From NCBI RefSeq assembly GCF_004798865.1, contig NW_025336479.1, positions 4,804,494 to 4,868,493 on the forward strand: a stretch of DNA of 64,000 nucleotides, written 5' to 3'. The notes beneath the pieces are model-generated. The model was not told the origin of the DNA. It did not search any database and was given only the letters and a program-made list of their open reading frames with translations. Position 1 is the first letter of the stretch. Each line of letters opens with the position of its first letter. The position numbers and the translations under genes are program-made. Below are positions 30,955 to 42,790 of this stretch, in pieces. This DNA is from Varanus komodoensis (Eukaryota > Chordata > Lepidosauria > Squamata > Varanidae).

Positions 30955-32360
30955 GTACGGATGGGGAGGTGGGAACAGCAACTTCTGTACTTCCTATCAG
31001 CCTCTTTCACAGCTGTACGTCAAGTACTACTCCCATCCGAAGACGACAATCCTTTGTACACTTACTCATTAACAAAGTACTCATTAAACAAAAGTGGAAG
31101 CATACTTTCAACACATGATTAGACCAATCGCCATAGGAGAGAGACAACTGCATGGAATTTCTAAATGCTACAGTATGCAGAAGAAAAGGTGCTACAACAC
31201 TCAGTATTTTTGAGATTTCGTAAATAGAGAGGGAAAGGAAGTGAAGCTGTCAAAAGGAAATCAAGCTGACTTTCTCTGTATGTTTACTTGGGGAAATGAC
31301 ACCCTTGTTTGCAGAAGCTGGAAAACAGAATGGAATAACAGGAAAATCCCACACCCTTTAGAACCTGGATTAGAGACACTGATGAAGAAGGACCGGGGAG
31401 TCATGCAGAGACTATTGACACAACATTCGCTTTGGACTCATCTCAGAATGCTTTCTTGCTTTGTTTTTGGTTACTGTCTGCTGGATGTTACCTTCTTTGC
31501 AACAATTTATAAATACAGAAAGTGAGAAAGACTGCAGCTAGTAGACTGGTACTACTTTTCAAACTGTCGTCTCTTCAGGAACAGAGAAGTCATACAGCCG
31601 ATGACATTTAGCAATGTGATGATGTCACTAAGGGCCAATAAAGCTAATTCCCGAGAAGGTAATTCCTTTATTATGCATTAGCTTCTTTTATGCTCCAGAG
31701 AAAGTGTGGCTACATAGAGGCTAAGTTGTAAGCAAGAAGAAAACATACAAGACTTCAGACTGTATTTATTGCTCATTTTGCAGCTTTTATGTGTATGTTT
31801 GGGTTTAAGAGGTGATTTCTAGGACCTTATCTGCTATTGGACATATTCCACATAAACATCCACACAGCCGCTTTTTCAAGCTAAACTGCATCACTACCTT
31901 TAGTCATTTCCTCCAACGTGTGCCAGACCATTGTCCTACCCTTTCATTTTTCACTCCCCCTCCCCCATCACACACACGGAAAGAGACACTGTGCAACGGA
32001 AAACTTGCATGCCTTGCACAAGAATGCCATAAAAACACCAAAGGTTTGCCTTTCGGTGACAGCCATCCTATGCATCATTCAGAATGACAGTTCAGGACCA
32101 TCCCATATTTCTCAATGCTTCCTCATGTTAAAGAAGTCTATTTAATACATTAGCCCTTCAGAGAAAGAACTTTCCTCACCTTATTCCCCAGTGTGCTGAT
32201 TTTCTACACATAAGGAATTACTTTTTTGTCACATGTGGCAGGAATATTAAAAAATCTGTCCCTTACCTTCAGTCAGAAGCAACAACACTCCAGAACTCTC
32301 CTATTCTGCTGCCACATTTATCACAGATAAAAGCTCCCTGAAGAAGGCACTCATGGCAAC
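30955..32360. other. Noncoding sequence, no gene recognised
   Basis: A 94-codon plus frame at 31241-31525 is open but unsupported. No repeats identified. Confidence 0.45.
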
Positions 32361-32480
32361 TGTCTCCAACTGGGTGCCCTCCAGATGTGCTGGGCATAAC
32401 TGCCACCATGGCTATGGTGGCTGGGAACAATGGGAATTATAGTCCAGTGCACCTGGGGGACACCAGGTTAGGGGGGTCCA
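32361..32480. repeat. Palindromic interspersed repeat, copy 6
   Basis: Both outer and inner arms visible: 'ctccaactgggtgccctcca', 'gatgtgctgggcataactgc' on the left; 'gggaattatagtccagtgca', 'cctgggggacaccaggtta' on the right. The centre is 'atggctatggtggctgggaa'. The outer arms show that the family extends past the CAGATGT word to a 'ggtgcc...ggcacc'-like end. Confidence 0.8.
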
Positions 32481-33130
32481 GCCTGTAAAAAGCAAGGTAG
32501 TTAAGGAGCGAGGAGGGAAAGTGGGATGCTGCACTGGGTTTCTGTCTTATCGCTGCACACATCGTCCCCGCAGCTCATGAGTCACTCTGGAGGAACCATC
32601 CATTTCTGCTGCCTGCAGAACAGAGGCTGCAAGTTCTCACTGATCAGACAAGACAGCAAAGGCCGCACAGCTGACATCAATACAAGCTAGCCTACGTGTG
32701 GACTATCACTCTGGTTTGCACCCTCTGGGCACCCACCAGCACCAACCAAGCTGAACACCAAGGAACAGCCAAACTCTGGTTCAGGCTATTCAGTCAGCAA
32801 AATTCAAGCAATTCGGTGTGCTTCAACTTTATGCAGGAGGGCGTGAGTTGATTTTGCCCTTTGCTTTCCCTTGCAACCCTACACGGATTCCTGTTTAGAT
32901 TGGCTACATACCAGGGCTAGAGAAACCTTTCAGCCCAAACAATTAATTCATTTTTGAAGACAATTTTGGGGACTGCTTTCTCGTAGTGAGCAGAGATAAA
33001 TGGTAATGGTCAAAAATATCCAAAAGACCAGCCTATTTTGGTTTGAAACGCTTACTGCAGGTAACTAAGCCTTCAGAAAATGTTTTCAACTGCTTAGAAT
33101 GGGGGGAAGCCTCTACAGAAGCCATGCACT
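32481..33130. other. Noncoding sequence, no gene recognised
   Basis: Nothing recognised between the palindromic repeat and the Tigger-like element. Confidence 0.45.
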
Positions 33131-33837
33131 CAGTCCCCGGGTTAAGAACAAGTTCTGTTCCTGAGATCACCTTTAAATCGAATTTGTATGCAAGTCAGAT
33201 CACTCATACAAAAAGCATATAAAACACTTAAGAAGCACTTCCACATTCACTAAAACATTTTAAAGCAATACAGTATTTTAATAACAATAATAGTACAGGA
33301 ATAATAAAGTAACTACAGGTACTGAAGAGAGAGAGAGAGAATCCAATTGTTGAATGACTAAAGCCTAATGCATTCCCAACACCTGATGGCATCTCACCTT
33401 TATCTGATCACGTAATTATTTCCACTTTAGTTTCAAATATGATTGTTGTTCTTTTCTGCAATGCATCACCTGCATTGCATCAGATTTATGCTTCGGAGGC
33501 ATGGTTACAAACCAAACACAGTACAGAGTTAGAGAAGGCAACACTAACCCCACATGATCTGAAACACACTGGCTTGGATACACTATTTTTTCATGCTGAG
33601 CTGAGCATGAAAAGCTACTGTAGTTCCACCGCTGCCACAGGACTGGTTCCCCACTCACTGCTCTTCCCTTCCTCCTCCCTTCCTCCCTTTCCATTCCTTC
33701 CCTTCCTCACTCCTTCCTTCCTCTCCTTGCTGCCCAGTGCCTGCAGGTGCCCACTTGAGGACCAGTTGGGACTTCTGCATTTGCTTGTTCATAACCAGGG
33801 ATGCACCTTAACTGGGACATTCAACACTGGGGGACTG
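33131..33837 (+). mobile_element. Tigger-like (TcMar) DNA transposon, non-autonomous, copy 1
   Basis: It starts CAGTCCCCGGGTTAAGAAC, and its right end (33822-33837) reads as the inverted complement CAGTCCCCCAGTG. The left ~210 bp ('gttctgttcctgagatcacc', 'tttgtatgcaagtcagatca', 'cataaaacactta...cacttcc') aligns with a second copy at 48.3 kb. The motif style (CAGT-CCCC-GGGTTA-GAAC ends) is that of Tigger elements. Target TA duplications are not preserved. There is no transposase frame. Inside lies a C/T-rich tract at 33661-33733 and a (GA)n run at 33325-33340. Confidence 0.72.
33661..33733 (+). repeat. Pyrimidine-rich (CCTT)n-like tract
   Basis: Almost pure C and T for about 70 bases, built from irregular CTTCC units. 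It lies within the Tigger-like element. Confidence 0.8.
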
Positions 33838-35734
33838 GGTGTACATCACCCAACGATGGGCAGTTGTGGGGGAAGGGGGAGGAACGAACAGGAGGAGTGT
33901 GGCCACCTGAGCAACTCAGTAGGGCTAGTCTGAGACCTCAGCAAGTCCACATTTGGCTCTCGAGCCTGAAGACCTCACCACACGGAGATGGATTATCAAG
34001 TGGCACAGCTGGCATGAGAAAAATTAGAGTACTTACAGCATAGTGTTGCCTGCATTTTGAAGAAAGAATCTGGGAACTTTTTTAACTTAAGAAAGGGGTA
34101 AGAAACATTTTTCCTATTAAAGGGATGCCTTCCCTCGGGGTAATTAGTGAAAGTCACAAGCCAGTGACAAATGGGCTGAAGCCAACCATGCCAGAGTCCT
34201 AAGTAGGTGGGTCACCCCATTTCCTTTTCTGGAACCACCTTTTCTGTCTCCCTCTTTTCTTCCCATCTAGCAGGTGCCAGGGGAAGGAAAGGCCCCTTTT
34301 GCCAGAGATATGGGCAGATGGCATGCAGAGGATTTTTGGAGTTAGACTGAGGGCCACCTCCGGCCCTTGGCCATTAACCATCTAAAAGTGCTTCTGGTAG
34401 AATCTCTTGTGCTATTGGTATCATCATACGTGTTTGTTGTTAGCACTGGACTAGGCCTTGCATTAGAACTAACCCACAATGCCACTTGAGCTGATCAAGG
34501 CCATATTGTCGCTGAGATCTAGAGGAGGAAAGTTACGTGCACACAGCCTCCATTTTATTTGGCGCGCCTCACAGGGGTGAGCCCAGAAAATGCTCCACTG
34601 TGAACTCCCTTCAAAAAGCCATTTGTGGCAGAGTTGTCATGAGAACTGGCTAGAAAAGAAATCAAAGGCGATTGTGGCACGCAAGCCTTGTGTAATGAAC
34701 ACCAATCAGGAATTGTTCTGAAGGACACAGCCTGGAAGTACAGTTTCAGTCAAAACAACAGAGCTCAGTAGGTCTGAGGGGGCTTGGCTTGCTCCACTCC
34801 AATCACTCCCTGCCCAACCATAGCAACTCGGAGGGAGGAGAAACCACTCAGGACTGACATTGTTGTAGTCCGGAACATGTACAATGTTCCAGGTTGCCTG
34901 CCCCAGATCAGAATATGAGAAGCTCTGCATTTGAGCTCTTGGCTGTTTGCAGAAATGAGTTGCAGCAATTGTGTGGGGCTGACACCTTTGTATCAAGTTT
35001 CAGTGTGGATCAGTCTGACCAAAATTAAAAGGGGGACCCAAAGAAGAGTCCAGCACGGCCAAGTACATGGGAAGAGCAAGTGTTTGGTTAAACTGTGTGT
35101 CGAAATGGGCACCACATAGGTATTCAGGCCCACAAGCTCAATAGTGCACGATAACAAATGTTGATGACACTAAAGGAGAATTTTCAGCAATCACTGTTCA
35201 TCCCCATAATAGCTTTAGCAAACACCAGGCCTGCTGAGCTGTTTCATAGGGATGTGGGATCCAGCCAACTTTCACTCAGGGTGGGATGTGGGGAAAAGAG
35301 ACAGCAGGCAAAATTTCAATGCTCCTGGCTGTGAACATAAGGAACATCTCAGGCTAGGGTGAAGATGGTACATGGCAGAAACAGAAATGCTAGAATAGGC
35401 CAATCTTCATTCTGACATTTTACACCAGGTCCCAATTACATCATTTACAGGAGGAAGATAGGAGATGAGGCCCCACGCTGCTGCCAGACAGTCTTCATTC
35501 TCCTTTTTAGAGACCTGGAGAGTGGTTGCAGGGGCAGGGGGAGAAAATGAGCTTTCCATGCTGGGCTGCTGGAGTTTCCAGCCACCGTCCCTCCTCCCAC
35601 ACACAGATCCTTGCCTTTCTTGTCCACACAGGCACGGCTCCTCCTGCCTTCCATGTTAGTGCAACTTCTGCTTTACCAGACACATGATCCACCCACGCCT
35701 TTGTTCACTCACCCATAGCAGTTCACCCTTCTAG
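33838..35734. other. Noncoding sequence, no gene recognised
   Basis: No convincing exon. A minus frame ending with ENEDCLAAAWGLISYLPP (35407-35604) looks faintly protein-like but lacks a clear acceptor. Confidence 0.45.
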
Positions 35735-35762
35735 CGAGGAGGAGGAGGAGGAGGAGGAGGAG
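35735..35762 (+). repeat. (GAG)n trinucleotide repeat
   Basis: About nine GAG units. On the minus strand it reads as CTC, giving a run of Leu in a frame that ends at a GTGAGT donor near 35715 (minus). This resembles a signal peptide but is easily produced by the repeat alone. Confidence 0.9.
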
Positions 35763-36055
35763 AGGAACCACCGGGAGGGACAGGACTGCCCACTGATGGT
35801 GTGCAGCAGGGATGCGGCCTCCAGAGGCTGGCCTTGCAGGGTGCCTAGCAAGGCTCAGACGTCCCGGGGCTCCCAAGCCCTGCTGCTCTTCCACACTGTT
35901 GCTCTGCTGGGATGAGCTGTGGCTGGTGGGGGCACTGAGGAACGCGCCCCCCCCAGGGGAAAAGGGTCATAAAAGGTGGGCGGTATTGGCAAGCGCTATT
36001 TTCATGCATAGATTCAGAACATGCTATTTCTTAAACAGAGATAACTGTATCTCAC

Positions 36056-36195
36056 CATCATGTGGAATCCGGCAAGGTGTGTGACCACCTGCACAATGTG
36101 CTCAGGGTTCATGGCTGCTGGTTCTTGATCCTTGAAACCAAAATGGACAGGATGGCCCTTTGGGCAGGGGACGCCTTCAAATGCAGGAGGGTCCT
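36056..36195 (-). CDS. Candidate internal coding exon, gene not recognised
   Basis: On the minus strand the acceptor GTGTCCTCCTTTACAG ends at 36196. The exon is 140 bases: two bases completing a codon, then 46 codons containing DPPAFEGVPCPKGHPV, HFGFKDQEPAAMNPEH and IVQVVTHLAGFHMM. It ends at ATG|GTGAGA (36056/36055), a good donor. The frame is uninterrupted, the amino-acid mix is protein-like, and both splice sites match consensus (phase 1 in, phase 0 out). I do not recognise the protein. An open plus-strand frame over the same bases (36062-36298, also running into a GTGAGT) is the main alternative, but its text is less protein-like. Confidence 0.45.
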
Positions 36196-36984
36196 CTGTA
36201 AAGGAGGACACAGGGCCACCCTGGTCGTGATCGTAACTAGCGCAAGGACTGCAGCCTCCACAGTGGCTGCCCACACCCAGAGACAACCTTGTGGGTGAGT
36301 CCAGCCATTATTTACACTCTGACAAAAGATAGCTAAGAAGCCTGGAGTAACTTGACTGTGTTTGAAAAACAGTCACCCTGTCCAAAATGTACCTGATAGA
36401 TAATCAGGTGGATTATGAACAGGTCTCCCCTTCTTCTGCCTTCTTCCCAAGCACCAAGCTTCTCCCCTCTGTGTCCATGAGACCAGATCACTGTCTGTCA
36501 CCAATTCGCACATTCGCAGCAGTGATTTTGGCTGCAGTGAGTTTCAGAGATGCAAGATGCTTCCAAACAGAAAGATCACAGAAAAAAGTGGGAGGACATG
36601 TTCCCCTTTTCACAAAGAATCTCCCCAGAGATCGCACAGCAAGGAACAGACTGTATAAATATGGGCCTTCGGCTGAACTTCTAAAGACCTCAGCTTCAGG
36701 AGCAATTTCCCAAACAGATTAAATCCATTCACACTCTGATGCACTATTTAAACTGGGGTATTTGGATGTTGAGCAATTTAGTGCTGGCTTACATGCAAGG
36801 ACTCCCCTGTGTGGGGTCTGCTTTGAGTTGCTCCATATAACTGTCACCAAGTGGTGAGCTGACCGTGTGCTGGACCTCACCATGTGGATAGGTAATATGG
36901 GCTGCCGTCCCATCTGTGTTTAGGCAGAAAAAGTTCCCGCAAACTGTAGGATTATTTTCTATCCAAACATGTTTAGGATGGTGC
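36196..36984. other. Noncoding sequence, possible intron
   Basis: No recognised exon or repeat. A 111-codon plus frame at 36387-36722 is unsupported. Confidence 0.45.
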
Positions 36985-37040
36985 CTTTAATTTTTTAATT
37001 TATGCATTTATTACACGTATATCCCACCTTTACACCAAAA
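36985..37040 (-). repeat. L2/SINE-type tail, minus strand
   Basis: The text 'tttttaatttatgcatttat', 'tacacgtatatcccaccttt' is the reverse complement of the 'aaggtgggatataaatgcat' tail used by L2 and its SINE partners. The body to the right is not recognisable. Confidence 0.55.
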
Positions 37041-37458
37041 AAGGTGGTCATTTTTATGCCAACACAAACATCAAGAACAAATGTCTGGGCTGGAGGAAAA
37101 TTATGCCCTCGGAGTGGCACGAGCTACTGAACACAAACAGCTCAGTGAAAGGCCCCAAATGAATAATTTAAAATAGTTTCCATATAGGTTTCATAATACA
37201 GGCACACGCGTGCCCCTTCATCCCATTTACGATTGTAAAGTGGTACTAATTTGGCCACTGGCTCAAATCAGCTTCACCTGGGAACTCTGACCAAAAAGTA
37301 TGAATACAACTCATGGCATATTTTCAAGGATCACATTACAGATCCTGACTCAAGCCATTGAGGAGGTTGCTGGGCCTATGGTTTGACTAGGCAGGGAGTT
37401 GGAAGGATTTGTCAATGGACCAGAGGAAAAATCTTTACATAGCAGCAGAAGAAAAAGA

Positions 37459-37530
37459 AGCTGGCTGGTGGGGGATGATAGGAGTTGTGGCCAGGACATC
37501 TTGAGGACACCAGCTGAGGGAAGCCTGCCT
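37459..37530. repeat. Palindromic interspersed repeat, right half, copy 7
   Basis: Visible: 'ctggctggtgggggatgata', 'ggagttgtggccaggacatc', 'ttgaggacacc'. This corresponds to the centre and right arm of the family. Confidence 0.65.
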
Positions 37531-38796
37531 TAGATGCGAGCCCTACTGTATTATTGGGAGCTTACGGCTGGGTAAGCAGACACGGGATGGCAGCCTTGGG
37601 CCTCTCCGAACTCGCTTGTGAGCAGGCACCCGACCACATGGTCTCTCTCTTCCCTGGGCACAGCGACTCCTTCCCCTGGGCACAGGTTGCTGGCAGCTCT
37701 TGGATGTAGACCCAGCAATGTCTCTCAGTGCTGGGTGGCCAGATCCAGGCCTCCTCCGCTTCCGCGGGAGCTGGCTCTGCAACCATTGCCAGTCACATCT
37801 TGTAATTCTCAGCACATTGGGACAGCATGCCAAAATGTTTTAATGGATGTGTGTGGAAGTGTGTTTTCTGGTCTGCAGGAACACATATTTGAAGTTAATA
37901 CTCCAAGGTTTCTTTGGCAGGGCATCTGCCTAGATCAGCAATCCTTCTCCACTAGAAGTGAATGCCTTGCTTGTTACCACTCTCCAAAAAAAGATGGAAC
38001 GGATGGAAAAGACACGTACCTAGTTTCTCCCAATAAATGCGGGGAAATGGGTGACATCGACTCAGGAAGACCCACTGCAGTGCTGGATTTGGTTCTGGGC
38101 CTAATTACATGCAAAGGAGCAGATCAGAGCAGCTTCGGCCAGAAACACGCACCACTTCCTCTCTGCCGGAGGTGGGTCGTGCACACAGCACACCTACACT
38201 CACATCATTTCCTTTGAAAGGGAGCATTTGCTAACAGAAAGCAAAGGAAAAGTAGGGGAGACCGAATCGGCAACAGTTAAAGAGCCAAACCTGGGGAAAA
38301 CACCCATGTGTACACCTCTAAACCTGACAGTCTGTTGCTTGGCCAAGTTCTGGCTGAATTTCATCTGAGGCTGCTTTGGCTACAGCTGGACTCAGGGCTG
38401 CTGGATGTGGGCGATTCAATGGCAGGGAGGCAGAGCAACTGTGTACATTTAAGGGACATTGTACAGCTTCAGTGCACACACATGGTAGATCTTGCTGAGC
38501 CCCCATGTGTTTCAGAGGGGCTTATGCTGCAAAACCTTGCTTTGACCCCCATGCTCCCAGAAGGGCAAATGGTTTGAGGATGAACCCACTCGGCTCACTT
38601 CTCATGCCCTCATTCACCTGTGCCATCACGGGCACAGCTCTGCTGCCTGCTGTTACATAACCAAGGTCATTTTCGGTCAACAAGTGACTTCTTGTGTAGC
38701 CCACAAAGAAATAGACTGCTGTAGCTTGAGCTCTGTGTATGTCAGCGTCTTAGTCCCTTTTTGTTTTATGTGCTATACTTCATGGATCCAGCTAAA
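37531..38796. other. Noncoding sequence, no gene recognised
   Basis: A 199-codon plus frame at 37618-38217 is one of the longer non-repeat frames, but it has no motif, no codon bias that I can see, and no splice context. I leave it uncalled. Confidence 0.45.
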
Positions 38797-39320
38797 ATGT
38801 TCAAGGGGCTGGAGGAACTCCCCTGTGAGGATACTTACAACAGCTGAGATTGTTTGGCTTGGAAAAAAGGTAAATAAAGGGGGAGAGAGGTGTGCAAAAC
38901 TATGCACGAAGTTGAGAAAGTGGAGAGGCAGACATTTTTCTCCTCTTCCCATAATATTAAAACTAGAACCATCCCATGGTGGGAAATTCAGAGCAGTTAA
39001 AAGGGAGGGCTTCTTCACACAACACATAGTTAAACCATGGAATTCACTTCCGCAAGATGTGGTAATGGCTATCGACCTGAGCCGCTTTGAAAAGGGATTG
39101 GATGAATTCGTGGAAAATAAGGCCATTCATGCCTGGTAGCCTTGAAGGGGTCTACTTCTCCCCCTAGTATCAGAGGCACTTGGCCTGTGTCCATGGATTT
39201 TGCTGAAGAAACAGGGCAGGGTGGGGTCTGTTGCACCCACTCCCGCTTGTGGGGCCCTCCGGGCAGTCGGTTTGCCACTGCGTGAACAGAATGCTGGGCT
39301 GGATGAGTCCTGAGTCTTAA
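38797..39320 (+). mobile_element. CR1 LINE 3' part, third subfamily
   Basis: The RT tail is readable in pieces: KLCTKLRKW near 38905, then KREGFFTQHIVKPWNSLPQD near 39000-39058 and SRFEKGLDEFVENK near 39081-39120, with the stop at about 39137-39139. The 3' UTR follows with 'cccctagtatcagaggcac', 'ctgttgcacccactcccgct' and 'gaacagaatgctgggctgga'. The last bases (the 'ggtctgatcc...ttatgttc' end) are missing or decayed. Same family as the minus-strand end at 22.35 kb. Confidence 0.88.
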
Positions 39321-39373
39321 GCTGTGGACTCCATGCAGTGGCGCAACCTTAATTAAACTACCACCTCACCTGC

Positions 39374-39452
39374 TTTGGATTACAATTCCCATGGCCAGCT
39401 TTGATGGGAGCTGAAGTCTAAAACAGCTGGAGGACACTAGGTTAGAGAAGCT
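39374..39452. repeat. Palindromic interspersed repeat, copy 8
   Basis: Left arm 'ttggattacaattcccatgg', right arm 'gatgggagctgaagtctaaa', 'acagctggaggacactaggt'. The centre is short ('ccagcttt'), so there is an internal deletion. Confidence 0.75.
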
Positions 39453-40054
39453 GTAGCAATCCATGGACAATTTCTTCTCCTAATTAAGAAAAGATGAGTC
39501 AGCCCATGAGAAAGATAGCAAGGAATCGTATGTTAAAATGCAGAGGCTAGAAAGCCCTCTCTCTCTGTACAAAGAAGGTCTGCCTATATTGACTTGTTCC
39601 CATTGTAAATTTGGAAGAGATTTGCCAAACGGAAATGTACCTGGAGTAGAGTTAATGCAGTTGCCACAGATTTGGGAAGAAGTCATTGCTTTTCCTTGAA
39701 TTCTCATTTAGCTTTAGTAAGCAGCTTAGCAGACTCCTACAATGTTATGTTAATTGACTTTCCTGAGAGGAGGGGAAATGATTACTTATCCCCAAGGCAG
39801 AAGGAGAGCAAAAGGAGATCAGGTGATACCAGAAAAGTTATTAAAGCTAGTGGGAAATTCGAGAAAACAGTCATAAAAGGACAAGCATGTGACTGCCTGG
39901 AAGATATTCACTTCCAGGGACATGTGGTAATTTATGTCCTTTAAAGGGGACACTGAGCAATACCAACCAAGCATCCCTGGGGAAGGTCTGGATTTAACAC
40001 TGACTGGGAGAGAGTTGGTCAAAAGGTCAGAGGCATGAGAATCATACCAGCCAC
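39453..40054. other. Noncoding sequence, no gene recognised
   Basis: Nothing recognised. AT-rich. Confidence 0.45.
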
Positions 40055-40175
40055 ATCAGGGATGCCCACCTTTTGGGGGCTCCGTGGGCACAGCCGGACT
40101 TTTGAAAGCGTGTCATGGGCACTGTCCCAAAATGGCTGCCATGGGATGAAAAGGACCCATTTCCCTGAAAGCAAG
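40055..40175 (+). repeat. Interspersed repeat, unnamed squamate-type family
   Basis: The text 'cagggatgcccaccttttgg', 'ggctccgtgggcacagccgg', 'gtcatgggcactgtcccaaa', 'atggctgccatgggatga' recalls a repeat I have seen in reptile genomes whose hallmarks are a 'gatgcccaaccttttgggcc' start, 'gtgggcac' words and 'aaaatggctgcc'. Superfamily not assigned. Confidence 0.5.
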
Positions 40176-41631
40176 CTGGTGAGACTAAAAGAAAACAACT
40201 TGCTTGGGAACTGAAGCACAAACAGTATAGGTGAGGTCTGAGTTCCAAAACTTAAAACCACTGCTTAGAACCCAAAAGAAGCTGTTGCTGGAGGGCAGCC
40301 CTTCACGTTGCCGTATACCTAGTCCTCCATGTGCATGGTTTTTTTTTGGGGGGGGGGGCTTCTTTTGGTTCCTTTCTTTATTTTAAAAAATCTTCAGAAA
40401 TAAAAATAAAAGTCAGGAGGCAGCAGGAAACATGTCTGCAGGCATCCCATGGACATGATGTTGGAGACCTCAGACCTTATGGGTGCGTGGGGGGTTTGTT
40501 ATCCGAGACAATTTTGCTGTGCCGGTCCAGCTTCAGGCTGCAACTGAGAGTGCATCACCAATAAATCTAATAAACAGAATTAAAAGGTTTATAATAAATC
40601 GAATCAATAAATCACACAAAGACATGTTCCAAACCGTGGGTGGCGGGGGGGGGGGGGGCATTTTCTCTATTTCAGATTGAAGTCAGTCCTGAACTGTTAA
40701 TGCAATAGCATTAACATTTTTGTCCTATGGAATGACTCATTCCTGATTTGCGATTTTTCCCCTCTGGCATTTTGCTTTTGGCACCTGTTTTAGTGCCGTG
40801 CTCTCCTTCTCATCCTCAATTTCACATAATACTGTTTGTGCTTTGGCATTTAACCCTGGCAACAATGCCATTTTCAGCCCTGAGAAGAATTATGTGCTGT
40901 ACTTCAGTTTTTTACCCATAATACTTTGCAGCTGGTGCTTCTGCATGCCTAATTACTCTGTACATTTCCACGGTGTCCAGAATCTACTGAAGGTGCACAA
41001 ATGAGCTTTATACATTCCTACAGTAGAAACTGGTTTATTTACTTGTTGCATTCCAGAAAAGTTCTGGACTAATTTCTGTTCCTGCTCATCTATTTCCCTG
41101 TCCTGCTGACACTGGGCCAGAAAAGGAAATGCTAATGGGCAAAGGACTGCAAAGCCGGAGGCCTTCTCATTGGGAAAACCGGCATGGGCCATTCAAGCCG
41201 CTTGGGGATTTGGGGTTGCCTATTTACCTGGCACCTCTCCCATTCTTGGTTTTGGGTGGCTTGGCTGAAGGCTTGGAGTGAAACCCAGAACAGGCAGCAT
41301 TGCCTGGCTTGTGGTGCTAATTAGAAAGCAAAGGAGCAACTTGATTGGCAGTTGTTAGCCACTTAGTGCTCAGCCTGCCCCATTATTTGGAAACTGAGAG
41401 CTACACATTTTCTCCATCTCTGCCTTCTGCACACTGCTAGGGCTGGATCACTGGAGCCAGATTGCCGCTGTGCTTGTTCTGCTTTTAATGACCAGCACCA
41501 GAAAAACACCTTTGCCTGCCAAAGATGAGGCCTGGTAAAGGTTCACTCCCTGTTTCCTGTAGAGCTTCAGATATTTCTAAAACTCTTGTTCTTCCAGAAG
41601 TTTTAAAATTTTGTTAAGGGTATTCAGGCTC
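40176..41631. other. Noncoding sequence with two long G-runs
   Basis: G-runs lie at about 40350-40360 and 40647-40658. No gene seen. Confidence 0.5.
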
Positions 41632-41659
41632 TACTATACTATACTATACTATACTATAC
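41632..41659 (+). repeat. (CTATA)n pentanucleotide repeat
   Basis: About five to six perfect units of a five-base motif. Confidence 0.92.
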
Positions 41660-42439
41660 AGGTGGGAAGGGAATGATATACTCCCCAGTGCTTGAAAGAG
41701 GGAGGGGGAGGGAGCACACTAATTAATCAGTCTGGCAGATTCTGAAGCTGCAGCGAACAATAGTAGGCTCTAGGCTTGCTAAGACCTAAGATGTTGAAAT
41801 ACTCTCAGCTGTGCCTCCTGCCTGAGGTGCAAAGTGCAGACCTCTGGGCTTATCTGCTTAGTGTGAAGGGCAGCTGTAACGGTCCTGAATTTGTTTGGCA
41901 CAGCTACTGCCCTTTTACAGTACCCAAGAGCCAGCAAAGTTGAGCCAGTCTTAGCAGAGACGCATGCAAAAGACAGAAGTAGCGGAGCGGCTCCTTAAGT
42001 GGGAAAAATGCACTCCGTAATCTACAGTTTTGAAGCCCTGACCAAAATGCCACAGAAGCGTGTCAGCTTTTAGAGCAGGCAAGGATGAGCATGCTGTGGC
42101 ATTTCTCAAGGGCCCACACTCTGGCAGAGACAGAAGCTTCCTCCATCTTCTCTACTGGTTCCTTCTTGTTCACCTACTTTGGCCCAAACAGTAGGGGGGT
42201 GATGAGAAGGAGCAGGAGGAGTAGATACCCCTGCCTACATGCCCCGCAGGGCTGTCTACTCATGATGCAAACACGCAACAGTGATAAGAGGGTGAGGATG
42301 AGGAGCGAGAGGAGCTGGTGACGGAGGGCACCCATGGAGGGTGTCTCCTGCTGGAGGACCCTGGAAAACATGGAGCCAGCACTGGGCTGCGTGGGACCAA
42401 AAATGAGGGGTGGGAAGGCAAGGCCATACCAGGCTTCCC
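41660..42439. other. Noncoding sequence, no gene recognised
   Basis: No gene seen. Purine-rich stretch at about 42190-42330. Confidence 0.45.
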
Positions 42440-42555
42440 CAGCTCTGCCAACTGGGTGCCTTCCAGATGTTATGGACTTCAATTCCCATCAGCCCCAAAC
42501 AGCTGGTTAATGGTCAGGGATCCTTGAAGTTGTGCTCCAAAATATTTGGAGGTGG
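42440..42555. repeat. Palindromic interspersed repeat, copy 9 (best preserved)
   Basis: Left arm 'gggtgccttccagatgttat', 'ggacttcaattcccatcagc'; centre 'cagctggttaatggtcaggg'; right arm 'ccttgaagttgtgctccaaa', 'atatttggaggtggg'. The family pattern is complete. Confidence 0.85.
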
Positions 42556-42619
42556 GAGAAAGCTGAGCTAAATATTTGGCTAGTTGATCTCTGCAGATAA
42601 ACCTGGTCTCAAGAGCACT

Positions 42620-42790
42620 TTCCATTTTTCAGTATATTTCTAGCCTGCCCAATAACTCTTTCTTTGGGCAGATTGCAACAAGTCAGAAAACTAAAACAGC
42701 ACTTTAAAACACAGTTAAAATATAAAATACAGTACAAATAAATTTTAAAATAAAATATAACATGCTGTAAAACAACGAACAGCACAAGCT
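42620..42790 (-). repeat. LINE/SINE tail-like repeat, minus strand, second copy
   Basis: Aligns with 29060-29170: 'tatttctagcctgcccaat', 'tttgggcagattgcaac', 'actaaaacagcactttaaaa', then 'cagttaaaatataaaatac'. It ends in a very AT-rich stretch. Confidence 0.5.

Noticed and set aside
36062-36298. Plus-strand exon ending at a GTGAGT donor
   Set aside because: Overlaps the minus-strand candidate 36056-36195, whose amino-acid text and splice pair are better.
37618-38217. 199-codon plus-strand frame
   Set aside because: No motif, no bias, overlapped by minus frames; likely accidental.
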